Assembly: GCA_947564735.1 (NCBI GenBank)
Contig: CANOEC010000001.1
Location: 62,001 to 126,000, forward strand
Length of the DNA stretch: 64,000 bases
Origin: an uncultured Lachnospiraceae bacterium
GTDB lineage: Bacteria; Bacillota; Clostridia; Lachnospirales; Lachnospiraceae
Direction of reading: 5' to 3'
Shown here: one piece after another, positions 1-9,387 of the stretch
Position numbering within the stretch: position 1 is the stretch's first letter
How the letters are laid out: each line of letters starts with the position of its first letter
Position numbers and translations under genes: made by a program
Notes under the pieces: generated by a model
Databases searched by the model: none
The model's input: the letters and a program-made list of their open reading frames with translations, nothing else
What the model was told of the DNA's origin: nothing

Positions 1-136
1 TCTTCCATTCTTCCGCCTCAGCCTGCGGCAGACAGGAAGCTATGACCTCCGAATTATTGCTCATTAATCCTGCCCCTACCGACATCTCTTTCTTACAGCC
101 GCAGGCATCGCAGGATATCAATATTCTTTGTCCCAT
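1..136 (-). CDS. Small cysteine-rich protein, 5' part only
   Basis: Only the first 45 codons are inside the window; the gene runs off the left edge. The ATG is preceded by an AAAAGGAGA-type ribosome-binding site about 5 bases upstream. The N-terminus reads MGQRILISCDACGCKKEM, so three cysteines sit in a CxxCxC arrangement that could bind a metal. It lies 39 bases downstream of the flagellin stop on the same strand and could be cotranscribed with it. I do not recognise the family and assign no function. Confidence 0.55.
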   Translation of the reverse strand, partial: MGQRILISCDACGCKKEMSVGAGLMSNNSEVIASCLPQAEAEEWK

Positions 137-175
137 AATCTCTCCTTTTCTGGCAAAAACCTAGTTAACTTTGCT

Positions 176-3100
176 CTATTGTAACAACTGCAGAATGGAC
201 CGGGTGCTCTGGTTCGCCTGCGTCAACATGCTTGTTCCTGCCTGCATCAGTATGTTGTTGATGGAATATTCCATCATCAAATCCGCTACATCCGCATCCC
301 GGATTAGTGACTCACTCGCCTGCGTGTTCTCAATAATATTGTTATTATTATTGATGGTATGCTCCAGCCTGTTCTGCATCGCGCCGTAAGTACTTCTTTT
401 TGCACTTAACAGTTTAATCGCTTCCTTGATGCGCCGGACTGCTTTCTCGGCATATTTTGGTCTGCTCAGCGTAATGGAATTGATTTTAATTGCACAGGAA
501 CCGATGCTTACACGGGGAATTTCTATATTATCCCCAGACTCTCCACTGACAAGGATGCTAAGCGGTTTGCGGGACTCCCTTCCGTTCTCATTATAAAAAA
601 TAATCTTTCTCGCGCTCCCGCCGACATCCGTTATGGTATGGGAGCCGATAACCTTGTGCACAATTTTCAGCACACCATTTTCTACGGATGCATTCAGAGG
701 CGCCTTATTACCATTATCGTCTCCGTTCGCAAACCTGTCATTCAAAAGGTTGACAAAATCCTCTGTCGTATAGGAAATGCCTTCCGAAAATGTATACTGG
801 TATGGTTTGGAATCCGCCGAAAGAGTCAGCACATTTTCACCGGGCGGGAACGTAATACCCTCTGTCAAATCTTTTGTTCCAGTAATATAGGTCGCCTGCG
901 GTTCCGTGGTTGTTTTATAGAAGACAAAGCTTGCGGCGCTTCCCCGCACGCCGTCAAGGATGTATTCTCCATCATCAAGCTCTACACCCGGTTTTTTATG
1001 TACAAGAATCTGCAGGGCTGTCTTATCATTGGAATTCGCAACATTTGTTTCCCGCAAACCGATTCCAACTTCTATGATAAAGTCATTGAGTCCTTCTTCT
1101 TGAAACTTTTTCTGTATTTCATTCTGCAAAACAGTCGTAAGCTGACTCCCCGTGTAACTGCCTGCCGGAATTTTTATATCCATCGGAATTTCATAGTCAC
1201 TCGCAATTGGCGACCTGCTCTTAAAAGCAAAATCAAAAGTTAGCATATCATTTGCATCGGCAACAATTTCAACAGGATCCCCCGTTAAATCTTTACGCCC
1301 GATGATAAATGCTTCCGTATAATCGGAATCCACATAACTCCCATTCTGCTTATAATTGGAAGCCACAACATCCTTTGTATCCTTTGACAGCAAAACTCCG
1401 TCATGGAAACTTCCTGACGCCCTCAAATCAGTACTGCCTGCAGAAAGCTGGATTTTATCCTCTATGATTGCAACCTCAACTTTATCTTTCAAGTCGGGAT
1501 TTCCATTAATTGCACTTTGTATGGCATTCTTTAATGCATCTCTGGTTCCATAACTGCCGGATGCAATGTCCACCGAAACATCTTTGCCGCCGACATGTAT
1601 AGTTAACACATTATTGTTGTTGTTAATCGTTGTATTTTCGGCGACCGGCATATAAGTTGTTAAAGTCGTTTTCCCTGCCTTGTAAATTGTAGGCTCCCTT
1701 TGCTCCACTCCGATAATATTTGCCCATGCAGAAGAAGTGGTGGTGTAATTCTGGAGATAGAGATAATAAGAATCAGAAAGCGGCGGCGATGTAAAAATCA
1801 AATTACCTCCGCTATATGACACCTTCATATTCCTTAACGTATCATTGCTGCCTGCTTTAAGTTTAGTGTTTATTTCATCAACTAATTCCTGCATACTGCC
1901 ATAAGTTCTGGCTGTCAGTGCAATTGAGCCTGTACCGTTTACGCTTGAAGAAAATGCCAGTGTACAGCCATCCTTGCCAATCGTTATGGAACCTGACTGC
2001 TTATCAGCGGGAATCGACACCGTAAGTTGCGCACTTGTCTTTTTCGTGGCAGACGAACCCTGTATATATTCTATCTTTCCTACTGATGACGAATAGCTAA
2101 AACTCTTCACACGAGTGCCATCAAAAAGCTGTTTATAGGTATCATTCTTGATAGCCGGCTTAATTTCTTTAATATCATTATTCAGTGCTGCAATTTGAAG
2201 CTGGTTTGATGAGTTATTAAACTTGACTTTATCTTTTATGTCTGGATAATCTGTTGCTAATTTATTATTCAGCGCTGTAACCAGACTGCCAACTCCATTA
2301 TAGGTTCCTCCTATACCGTTCAGAGTATATGTCTTTCCGTCCACATCAAATGCCAAAGAGGCATCGCCTGACAGAGTAATTTTACCAGTATGAGTTGTTA
2401 ATCCGGTAATATGGGCATTCTGACCCGTTGTCCTAGACATAAGATAATTTGTAACCCGAAACAAAGAATCATATGCATTTGCATAAACAGAACCCGGACT
2501 CGTATCAAACTCCAAATGACTTTTACTGCCATATAATGTACTTGATAAAACTAATCTGTACGGATAATAGGTGCTGGGAACATTCTCTGCTTTGATATCC
2601 ATGTTTGTAAATAATCCATTCAATACATCCTTTAGGCTTCTGGTTGTATAGTTTCCCGGCGGAATAGTTATTTCCGTATAGTCACTCGCCATATTCAGCT
2701 TAAAGCGTAAGACATTATTTACCCCGGACACAATATTAATAGGGGCTGTTCTTGGGTAATCAGAATAATTATAATAATATGCCTCGCCAGTAATTTTGGC
2801 ATTCTCCCCTCTGGAATCGCCATACAGCACATTATCATAAAATACCGAAGAGTATATGGAAGTTGTCGGTTCATACTTGAACATATTACCTTTTAATCCA
2901 TTGATATTTACGCCCTTTCCACCGGTAATCTGGATATAGGAATCTCCATATTCTTTAGCTGACACACCAACTGCATTAGGATGCTTTGCGAGTTCACCAT
3001 TAATAAAATCTATCATCTTAGCTCGCGAATACTCTCCCGCTGGTATTGTCATTTTAATATATTCCGTGCCATTTGCACTTTCAATATAAAAACCCAGTTC

Positions 3101-3940
3101 ATCATTATGTCCCTTATGGATTTTAAAAGGATCCTCTATCGAAAACACACTCGTCCCCAGCAAATCCCCCGACGAACTGCCGCCATACAAATCATAAATC
3201 AGATAGGCAAGAGAACCTTCCACCGACTGAATCTTCGTCGGAAGCCCCTCTGCACTCTCAAAGTTCAGATTACAATAGCCTTTATCCGTATATTCAAAGA
3301 CAAATCCCGGATTCGGCGGCGTCATAGCCTCCAGAGCGTCGTCTATTTCATCTACCAGTTCCTGTGTTGTATACACGCCTGCCGGAACCGTAATCACATA
3401 TTCATTCGGGACATAGCTGTTCGGCAGATTAATCTTTAATTCATTTGCCGCCGCAGGAACCGTATGAAGCTGGTTATCGTTCCATCTCCTGCTCCCTTCA
3501 ATCTGGTAATAGGAAGGCTCATGCTCCTCAAATACTCTCTGTTCATTAAATTCCGTATGGCTGTTAATGCGGTCAATTTCTGTGCGAAGCTGGTCAAACT
3601 CCGCATTTAACGATGCACGGTCACTCTCTGTAAGGGTGCCGTTAAGCGCTTTAATTGACAACTCATTCATACGCTGTAAAATGGCATGACCTTCATCCAT
3701 AGCGCCATCGGCGACCTGTACAAAAGCGACTCCATCCTCCGCATTGGCTGTGCCCTGCGTAAGTCCACGAATCTGCCTGCGCATCTTTTCTGAGATTGCA
3801 AGACCCGCCGCATCATCCGCCGCCCTGTTAATCTTATATCCGGAAGAAAGTTTTTCTGTTGTTTTTACATTTTTCCCGGTATTCATATTCAGCTGCCGGT
3901 TTGCATTCTGCGCCACCAGATTATGTTGTATGAATATCAT
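176..3940 (-). CDS. Giant flagellin with eight internal repeats
   Basis: Flagellar filament protein, about 1254 aa against the usual 270-550. The start is the ATG at 3940 (MIFIQHNL), because GGGAGG lies 6 bases before it; an in-frame ATG at 3958 has no such site. Residues to ~140 are the conserved D0/D1 half (LSSGYKINRAADDAAGLAI, then the NAEDG and ILQRMNEL segments). The last ~90 residues are the matching C-terminal half, ending in QAGTSMLTQANQ...LLQ. Between them are eight units of ~113-138 residues. Most carry an IxIPAGxYTTxxLxxxIN-like core (for example ITVPAGVYTTQELVDEID), resembling flagellin insertion (Flagellin_IN) motifs. I see no HExxH, so it is not a flagellinolysin. A sigma-28 promoter lies upstream. 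Flagellin identity is certain; the role of the insert is unknown. Confidence 0.93.
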   Translation of the reverse strand: MIFIQHNLVAQNANRQLNMNTGKNVKTTEKLSSGYKINRAADDAAGLAISEKMRRQIRGLTQGTANAEDGVAFVQVADGAMDEGHAILQRMNELSIKALNGTLTESDRASLNAEFDQLRTEIDRINSHTEFNEQRVFEEHEPSYYQIEGSRRWNDNQLHTVPAAANELKINLPNSYVPNEYVITVPAGVYTTQELVDEIDDALEAMTPPNPGFVFEYTDKGYCNLNFESAEGLPTKIQSVEGSLAYLIYDLYGGSSSGDLLGTSVFSIEDPFKIHKGHNDELGFYIESANGTEYIKMTIPAGEYSRAKMIDFINGELAKHPNAVGVSAKEYGDSYIQITGGKGVNINGLKGNMFKYEPTTSIYSSVFYDNVLYGDSRGENAKITGEAYYYNYSDYPRTAPINIVSGVNNVLRFKLNMASDYTEITIPPGNYTTRSLKDVLNGLFTNMDIKAENVPSTYYPYRLVLSSTLYGSKSHLEFDTSPGSVYANAYDSLFRVTNYLMSRTTGQNAHITGLTTHTGKITLSGDASLAFDVDGKTYTLNGIGGTYNGVGSLVTALNNKLATDYPDIKDKVKFNNSSNQLQIAALNNDIKEIKPAIKNDTYKQLFDGTRVKSFSYSSSVGKIEYIQGSSATKKTSAQLTVSIPADKQSGSITIGKDGCTLAFSSSVNGTGSIALTARTYGSMQELVDEINTKLKAGSNDTLRNMKVSYSGGNLIFTSPPLSDSYYLYLQNYTTTSSAWANIIGVEQREPTIYKAGKTTLTTYMPVAENTTINNNNNVLTIHVGGKDVSVDIASGSYGTRDALKNAIQSAINGNPDLKDKVEVAIIEDKIQLSAGSTDLRASGSFHDGVLLSKDTKDVVASNYKQNGSYVDSDYTEAFIIGRKDLTGDPVEIVADANDMLTFDFAFKSRSPIASDYEIPMDIKIPAGSYTGSQLTTVLQNEIQKKFQEEGLNDFIIEVGIGLRETNVANSNDKTALQILVHKKPGVELDDGEYILDGVRGSAASFVFYKTTTEPQATYITGTKDLTEGITFPPGENVLTLSADSKPYQYTFSEGISYTTEDFVNLLNDRFANGDDNGNKAPLNASVENGVLKIVHKVIGSHTITDVGGSARKIIFYNENGRESRKPLSILVSGESGDNIEIPRVSIGSCAIKINSITLSRPKYAEKAVRRIKEAIKLLSAKRSTYGAMQNRLEHTINNNNNIIENTQASESLIRDADVADLMMEYSINNILMQAGTSMLTQANQSTRSILQLLQ

Positions 3941-3974
3941 AATCGCCCTCCCGTTCATTATGTTACTGACATCT

Positions 3975-4002
3975 ATATCGGAAACCGCTTCTTGAATATT
4001 TA
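3975..4002 (-). promoter_or_regulatory. Sigma-28 (FliA/SigD) promoter of the flagellin gene
   Basis: On the minus strand TAAA (3999-4002) is followed after 16 bases by TCCGATAT (3975-3982). This matches 7 of 8 positions of the motility sigma factor -10 element GCCGATAT at the accepted spacing. It lies about 35 bases before the flagellin ATG, as expected for a class-3 flagellar gene. Confidence 0.75.
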
Positions 4003-4048
4003 ATATAGATTGTTTTTATTATACATGATACCTTCTTTTGTAACCAAC

Positions 4049-4100
4049 AAAAAAAAAGCAAAAAAGGGGATAACGCCTATATTTAACGTTTATCCCCTTT
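4049..4100 (-). terminator. Rho-independent terminator of glgB
   Basis: An 11-bp perfect stem (AAAGGGGATAA / TTATCCCCTTT, 4063-4073 with 4090-4100) is followed on the minus strand by TTTTTTGCTTTTTTTTT. It lies 35 bases after the glgB stop and separates glgB from the flagellin promoter. Confidence 0.9.
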
Positions 4101-4134
4101 CATGTCATATAGTTTACACAATAACAATATTTAA

Positions 4135-6072
4135 TCAGAACACAAACACCGCAGCCGTATAGGGCGGCAAATCAAAGGATATATTGTAATTCTTATAATT
4201 GCATGTCCCCTTGACCGCATTAATTTCTGCCGGAATCTCATGTCCGTTGCCGCCGAAACGTTTCTCATCGCTGTTTAAAAGCAGCTTGTATTTCTTTTTC
4301 TTCGGCACACCTACCATATAATTCTCCCACATCATAGGCGTCATGTTGATTACGAACATAACATTGTTCTTACCCGTCTCGTCTTTTCTGAAGAAACTGT
4401 ACACGCTGCGGTCGGAATCATCTGCATTCAACCACTCAAAGCCGCTCCAGTCATTGTCAATCGAATAGAGTGCAGGATACTTATGATAAAGATTCAAAAG
4501 CTCCTTTACATACTCGTGCATCCCCTTATTCTGCTCTTCACCGAGCAGATACCAGTCAAGCTCTCTCGCCTCGCTCCACTCTCTCTCCTGTCCGAAATCC
4601 TGTCCCATAAACAGCAGCTTCTTTCCGGAATGCCCGAACATATAAGTATATCCCAGACGCAGGTTTGCATATTTGTCTACCGGATATCCCGGCATTTTAT
4701 TGACCATAGAGCATTTCAGATGTACCACTTCATCATGTGACAACGGCAGGATATAATTCTCACTATGGTTATAAGTCATGGCAAAAGTCATGGCATAATG
4801 ATTGTTCTTACGGAAATAAGGGTCAAGCTTCATATACTCGCAAAAATCATGCATCCAGCCCATATTCCACTTAAAGCTGAAGCCAAGACCGTCGTCTTCC
4901 ACTTTACCGGTCACCTTCGGCCACGCGGTAGACTCTTCCGCGATTGTCAAAAATCCGGGATATGTGCCCAGCACTACCGAATTGAGATGTTTGAAAAACT
5001 CTATCGCCTCAAGATTCTGGTTGCCGCCATATTTATTCGGAACCCACTGACCGTCCTGTTTGCCATAATCCAGATAAAGCATCGACGCAACAGCGTCTAC
5101 ACGGATGCCGTCGATATGATATTCTTTAATCCAGAACAAAGCATTTGCAATCAAGAAGTTTTTAACCTCATTCTTTCCATAGTTAAAAATCTTCGTGCCC
5201 CAGTCCGGATGCTCTCCAATCCTCGGGTCGGGATGCTCAAACACACACTGTCCGTCAAATCTTCCAAGTCCGTGGGCATCCGTAGCAAAATGCGCAGGAA
5301 CCCAGTCTAAAATAACACCTATCTTATTGCGATGCAGCGTATTAATCAGATACATAAAATCATCCGGCGTGCCGTGTCTTGATGTGGGCGCATAATAACC
5401 GGTCACCTGATATCCCCATGAACCGTCAAACGGATATTCCGCGATACCCATCAGCTCAATGTGTGTATACCGCATCTCCTTTAAATACTCTACTATCCTG
5501 TCCGCAAACTCTCTGTAATTATAGAATCCATCCGGCGTGCCATTGGGATGTTTCATCCATGAACCGATATGACATTCATATATTGCCATCGGCTCTTTAT
5601 TGTAGTCTTTGCCATCCCTGCTTGTCATCCAAGCACTGTCCGTCCATTTAAATTTGCTGATATCATAAGTCTTGGAAGCATTCCCCGGACGCATCTCCGC
5701 ATAATTTGCAAAGGGATCCGCCTTGTACAGCTTCTCGCCATACGGTGTACGAATCAAAAACTTATATAACTCATTCTCACCCACTTCCGGAACAAATATC
5801 TGATAGATACCGGAAGGTCCTATCTTCTCCATCGGAAGCGACTCTTCGTCCCAGTCATTAAATGTGCCAATCAAATTCACGCTTGCCGCATTCGGTGCCC
5901 ATACGGCAAAGAACATGCCTGCCACACCATCCTCCACGGATGGATGCGCACCCAATTTCTTGTAGATATCATAATGCGTTCCCTGTCCAAACACATATTG
6001 ATCCGCCTCCGAGATAAAAACCCGGTTCTCCTCTACTTTTTCCACTGCCTTTTTTTGTTTTTTTGCTGCCAT
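4135..6072 (-). CDS. glgB: 1,4-alpha-glucan branching enzyme
   Basis: GH13 enzyme that transfers alpha-1,4 glucan segments to make alpha-1,6 branches in glycogen. A CBM48-like N-terminal beta domain (~50-120, with AVWAPNAASVNLIGTFNDW) precedes the TIM barrel. Counting from the upstream ATG, the nucleophile is D328 in GIRVDAV, the acid/base E381 in TIAEEST and the third acid D449 in LSHDEV. All are present. The start at 6072 (MAAKKQKK) is favoured because GGGGGCGG lies 6 bases before it, with almost no room for the ATG two codons earlier. Length of ~645 aa is normal. No other glycogen gene is adjacent. It ends in a strong terminator. Confidence 0.95.
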   Translation of the reverse strand: MAAKKQKKAVEKVEENRVFISEADQYVFGQGTHYDIYKKLGAHPSVEDGVAGMFFAVWAPNAASVNLIGTFNDWDEESLPMEKIGPSGIYQIFVPEVGENELYKFLIRTPYGEKLYKADPFANYAEMRPGNASKTYDISKFKWTDSAWMTSRDGKDYNKEPMAIYECHIGSWMKHPNGTPDGFYNYREFADRIVEYLKEMRYTHIELMGIAEYPFDGSWGYQVTGYYAPTSRHGTPDDFMYLINTLHRNKIGVILDWVPAHFATDAHGLGRFDGQCVFEHPDPRIGEHPDWGTKIFNYGKNEVKNFLIANALFWIKEYHIDGIRVDAVASMLYLDYGKQDGQWVPNKYGGNQNLEAIEFFKHLNSVVLGTYPGFLTIAEESTAWPKVTGKVEDDGLGFSFKWNMGWMHDFCEYMKLDPYFRKNNHYAMTFAMTYNHSENYILPLSHDEVVHLKCSMVNKMPGYPVDKYANLRLGYTYMFGHSGKKLLFMGQDFGQEREWSEARELDWYLLGEEQNKGMHEYVKELLNLYHKYPALYSIDNDWSGFEWLNADDSDRSVYSFFRKDETGKNNVMFVINMTPMMWENYMVGVPKKKKYKLLLNSDEKRFGGNGHEIPAEINAVKGTCNYKNYNISFDLPPYTAAVFVF

Positions 6073-6098
6073 AAGCATCCGCCCCCATTACTCTTATT

Positions 6099-9000
6099 TT
6101 AATAGTGCATAAAATCTTTTTCCCGGAGTATAATCATATCTTCTTCGTCATATCTCTTTGCCAGCAGGATATCCATGAAATGCTTTGGCGTCTTCTTATT
6201 GGCATAATTAATTGCCTCATCGACCAGCTCTCTTACCTCTGCCATACTTACCTCATGGTCGCTCGTCTGCCTGTCCGCAATTCTCGTATGAAGCGCCAAG
6301 ATTCCAAATTCATCAATGGAATACTCTAAGTCCTCTGCATACTGCTTCGCATAAGCCACCAACGCCTCGTTATCTAACGGTTCAATATCCACCCGCAGGT
6401 TAATATTGCGGGTCAATGACACATTATCCGCAAGAAGCTGATTAATATTCTGCTTCTTGTCAATCATAAGAAGCAATAACCCCATATTATCCTTATCCAG
6501 CACTTTAGAAATCTTAGCAGCTGTAGCGGGTTTTAACCGCGACGCTTTCTCAATTATCAGCGCGCCGTTGTCCAGCCTTCCGAATGTCTCTGCGACATCT
6601 TTCCTGTTTAACACATTGGCAGAAATCTTCGCCACCTTACCAGAAAAATTATCATCATTAAGCTGCATTTCCTTAATCAACGCCTTAGCCAGTGTCAGGG
6701 TCGTAATCTCTTCCTCCCCGGTAATGATTACGTTGCCGGTACACGATGCAAGACTCATATTATCCAGAACATGCACAAGCTGTTTCTTGGATTTCCGATG
6801 ATGGACAAACTGTCCAAAGAGCTCCATTTCCTCCGGCGTCAGTTCCCGGTCATGCATATTTTCTTCCGGCGCTTCAACATTCTGCTTTGCCTGCTCATGC
6901 GCTTCTTTATCTGCATGACGAACCGCTTTCTCTGTTTCTGCAGGCGCTACGGTTTCCTCTACCGCCTCTGCCATTCCTTCCTCAGATACGGTTTCTTCTA
7001 TCTCTTCGTCCTCAACATCCTCGTCGTCTTCCGTCTCAGCCAGCTCTCTCTCAAACTCTTTCACCGCAGCAGCCACATACTCTTCGACTTCCGGCTCCCG
7101 CTGCTTCTTTTCCTCCTCCGGCAGAACGACCTTCTTGATTGACGACTTCTTACCGGAATCCTTCATGATTGCGGCTATAAAGGCTCTCTCCAGTTCTTCC
7201 AGAAGACCGTTCTTGGTCGCCTCATCAAAATCTGCAAAAAGATTTCCTGTATGGTCAAGAATCCGCTGTTTGACCTCTTCCATACGCTTCTGCTTATTGG
7301 TCTTCTTCATCTCTTCCCATTCAGCCATGATATCTTCAATGCTGAGCTGTCCGGTAATCTGTTTCTCAACGCGTTCCGCTTCCGGAACAACGAGACTAAT
7401 CTGACCATCATATTCCTGCGATAAAATATTGTCAAACTTGGATGGTTTCGCGTTAAGCGGTGTAAGAACCCCCGTTCTTGCACCCGGAACCCTGAGTTCA
7501 TCGGAAGCTTCTACGGACCGTTGCGGCTGTGCCGCTTCCTGCTGCATCTGCTCCAATATCTGCTTCGCGTCAAAAGCTGCCGTATCTTCTTTTACAATCT
7601 GCGCACTGACTTCCCGCAAATCGTCTGTATCCATACTTAATTTTTTCTTCGGCTTCCTGCTTGGCTCTTCTTTCACATCACTTTTAGCCGCCTTTTTATC
7701 CGCCTTACCCGGAAAATCAATGACTGTCTTCTCTTTCAGCTGTTCTTCTACTTCTTCCGGCTTGGGCATCTCAACCGTCTCTTCCAAAAGCGGTGCAATC
7801 AATGTCTCGGCAACGGATCTCCTGTCATCGTCTTCATCTTCTTCGTCGTCTTCCTCCTCGTCCGAAGGAACATCCTCATCCGACATTTCTTCCTCTATCA
7901 TTTCTTCTTCCGCAGCCTCATCCTCTGGAAGCTCGTCTTCTACAAGCTCTTCCTCTGGAATTTCGTCCTCCGCAATCTCATCCTCCGGAAATTCGTCTTC
8001 TACAACCTCATCCTCCGGAAGCTCGTCTTCTACAGCCTCATCCTCCGAAAGCTCGTCTTCTACAGCATCGTCCTCCGGAAGCTCGTCCTCTACAGACTCT
8101 TCCTCTGCAATCTCTTCTTCGTCCTCTCCGTAAGCTTCCTCATCTTCTTCAGAGACTTCCTCATCCTCATAAAGCGTCTCTGTTTCGGTAACCGTCTCTT
8201 CCATCGGCTCCTCTTCCGCCTCGGAAAACGCTTTTTCCATCTCGGATGATTCACCTTTCGCCTCAGCTTCATCCTCTTCGTCGCTCAGGATTTCCTTCAT
8301 GCTCTCCGCCAAAGCCATCTGCAGATTAATCGTATTGTACTGACCCATATCAATGGTCTTTACTTCCGGAAGCTCCATCGTCGGCACAGTGGGTATCTCA
8401 TCTTCGTCCTCCGGCTCCTCGTCAGCATGTCTGACCTTACCCACTGTCCGGGTATCGTCCGCTACATTGTCATAATCATCATCTTCCTCCGGCTGCGATT
8501 CCTCCGTCGGATCTTCTCCCGCCTTGCGCATCCGGATCCATTCATCATACTTCGCCTGCTGTTCTGCATTCAACGGCGTATGCAGCGCTTTTAACTCCAG
8601 TGCTTTGATAATATAACTGCCTTCACCGAACATGATGAACATTTCATCACATTCCTCCACGCACTGGGTCGCCAATCCGATTCTGTGATACAGATATGCA
8701 AGCTCATATGCCCATTTTTCACGATAATCGTGCTTTTTAAACTCCTTTAATACTTCTATTCTCTCTTCCAGACTGACATCCTGCGCCTCATAAAGACGGT
8801 ATTGCAAAATATATCTTCCGGTATCCTTCGGCGCAATCTGCACAAACTCTTTGTAGTATTCTATCGCCTGTACATATTCCTCCATCTTAATCGAAAGCTC
8901 ACATAAAGAATACACGATCGATCTTGCCGTCGGGTGCTTCTCATAAGCCAGAAGCAGGATGTCCTTACTCTCCCGGTATCTTCTGTTAATTTTATATAAA

Positions 9001-9152
9001 TCGCTGATTGTACAAAGCATCATGACGCTCCTGACCCGGCGCCAGTCAATTGTATCCGCTATTTTTACAGCTTCCGCGAACTCTCCTTCTGCAATTAATG
9101 CCTTGATTTCATCAGCCCGTATCTGATATTCGTACTTATCCAAGGTGCTCAC
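6099..9152 (-). CDS. TPR protein with acidic repeats and AAA-like C-terminus
   Basis: A 1017-aa protein in three parts. Residues 1-~190 form TPR-like helical hairpins. About 210-450 is extremely acidic and includes six tandem decapeptides of the type VEDELPEDEA at ~353-412. A mixed charged linker follows. The last ~240 residues (from LVHVLDNM) look like an AAA-type ATPase fold: ITGEEEITTLTLAKAL sits where a P-loop would be but lacks the GxxxxGK[ST] consensus, so ATP binding is doubtful. No signal peptide or membrane segment is visible, so it is probably cytosolic. The start is GTG at 9152 or, with better spacing to GAGGTG, TTG at 9143. It lies 27 bases upstream of glgB and may be cotranscribed with it. 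I know no function. Confidence 0.85.
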   Translation of the reverse strand: MSTLDKYEYQIRADEIKALIAEGEFAEAVKIADTIDWRRVRSVMMLCTISDLYKINRRYRESKDILLLAYEKHPTARSIVYSLCELSIKMEEYVQAIEYYKEFVQIAPKDTGRYILQYRLYEAQDVSLEERIEVLKEFKKHDYREKWAYELAYLYHRIGLATQCVEECDEMFIMFGEGSYIIKALELKALHTPLNAEQQAKYDEWIRMRKAGEDPTEESQPEEDDDYDNVADDTRTVGKVRHADEEPEDEDEIPTVPTMELPEVKTIDMGQYNTINLQMALAESMKEILSDEEDEAEAKGESSEMEKAFSEAEEEPMEETVTETETLYEDEEVSEEDEEAYGEDEEEIAEEESVEDELPEDDAVEDELSEDEAVEDELPEDEVVEDEFPEDEIAEDEIPEEELVEDELPEDEAAEEEMIEEEMSDEDVPSDEEEDDEEDEDDDRRSVAETLIAPLLEETVEMPKPEEVEEQLKEKTVIDFPGKADKKAAKSDVKEEPSRKPKKKLSMDTDDLREVSAQIVKEDTAAFDAKQILEQMQQEAAQPQRSVEASDELRVPGARTGVLTPLNAKPSKFDNILSQEYDGQISLVVPEAERVEKQITGQLSIEDIMAEWEEMKKTNKQKRMEEVKQRILDHTGNLFADFDEATKNGLLEELERAFIAAIMKDSGKKSSIKKVVLPEEEKKQREPEVEEYVAAAVKEFERELAETEDDEDVEDEEIEETVSEEGMAEAVEETVAPAETEKAVRHADKEAHEQAKQNVEAPEENMHDRELTPEEMELFGQFVHHRKSKKQLVHVLDNMSLASCTGNVIITGEEEITTLTLAKALIKEMQLNDDNFSGKVAKISANVLNRKDVAETFGRLDNGALIIEKASRLKPATAAKISKVLDKDNMGLLLLMIDKKQNINQLLADNVSLTRNINLRVDIEPLDNEALVAYAKQYAEDLEYSIDEFGILALHTRIADRQTSDHEVSMAEVRELVDEAINYANKKTPKHFMDILLAKRYDEEDMIILREKDFMHY
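7917..8096 (-). repeat. Six tandem 30-base units coding acidic decapeptides
   Basis: Six in-frame 30-nt units encode VEDELPEDDA, VEDELSEDEA, VEDELPEDEV, VEDEFPEDEI, AEDEIPEEEL and VEDELPEDEA. Units differ mostly by single substitutions, so they are an expanded coding repeat. Confidence 0.85.
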
Positions 9153-9387
9153 CTCATTACCGTATTCCCGTGGCTATTCGGAACTCCGTTCTATATTGCC
9201 ATACATTTTTCTACATAGTAACCCAATTATCACTGTTTTAGTTTACCATAGCAGTCTATCAATGTAAACAAAATATATAGAAAAAATAGCACCCCCATTC
9301 TGGTATCTTACTACTAAATATATACCAATATATGGAGATGCCTCAATATACAATCACTTTATATTGTATTTATTAAGTCAGGTCAAA

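Noticed and set aside
176-3940. Flagellinolysin (metalloprotease flagellin)
   Set aside because: The large insert has no HExxH motif; it is made of repeated insertion-type units.
7429-8133. Plus-strand Ser-rich 234-codon open frame
   Set aside because: It is the antisense of the acidic Glu/Asp repeat region; GAA/GAG repeats read as TTC/CTC/TCC on the other strand give Ser-rich frames. No ribosome site precedes it.
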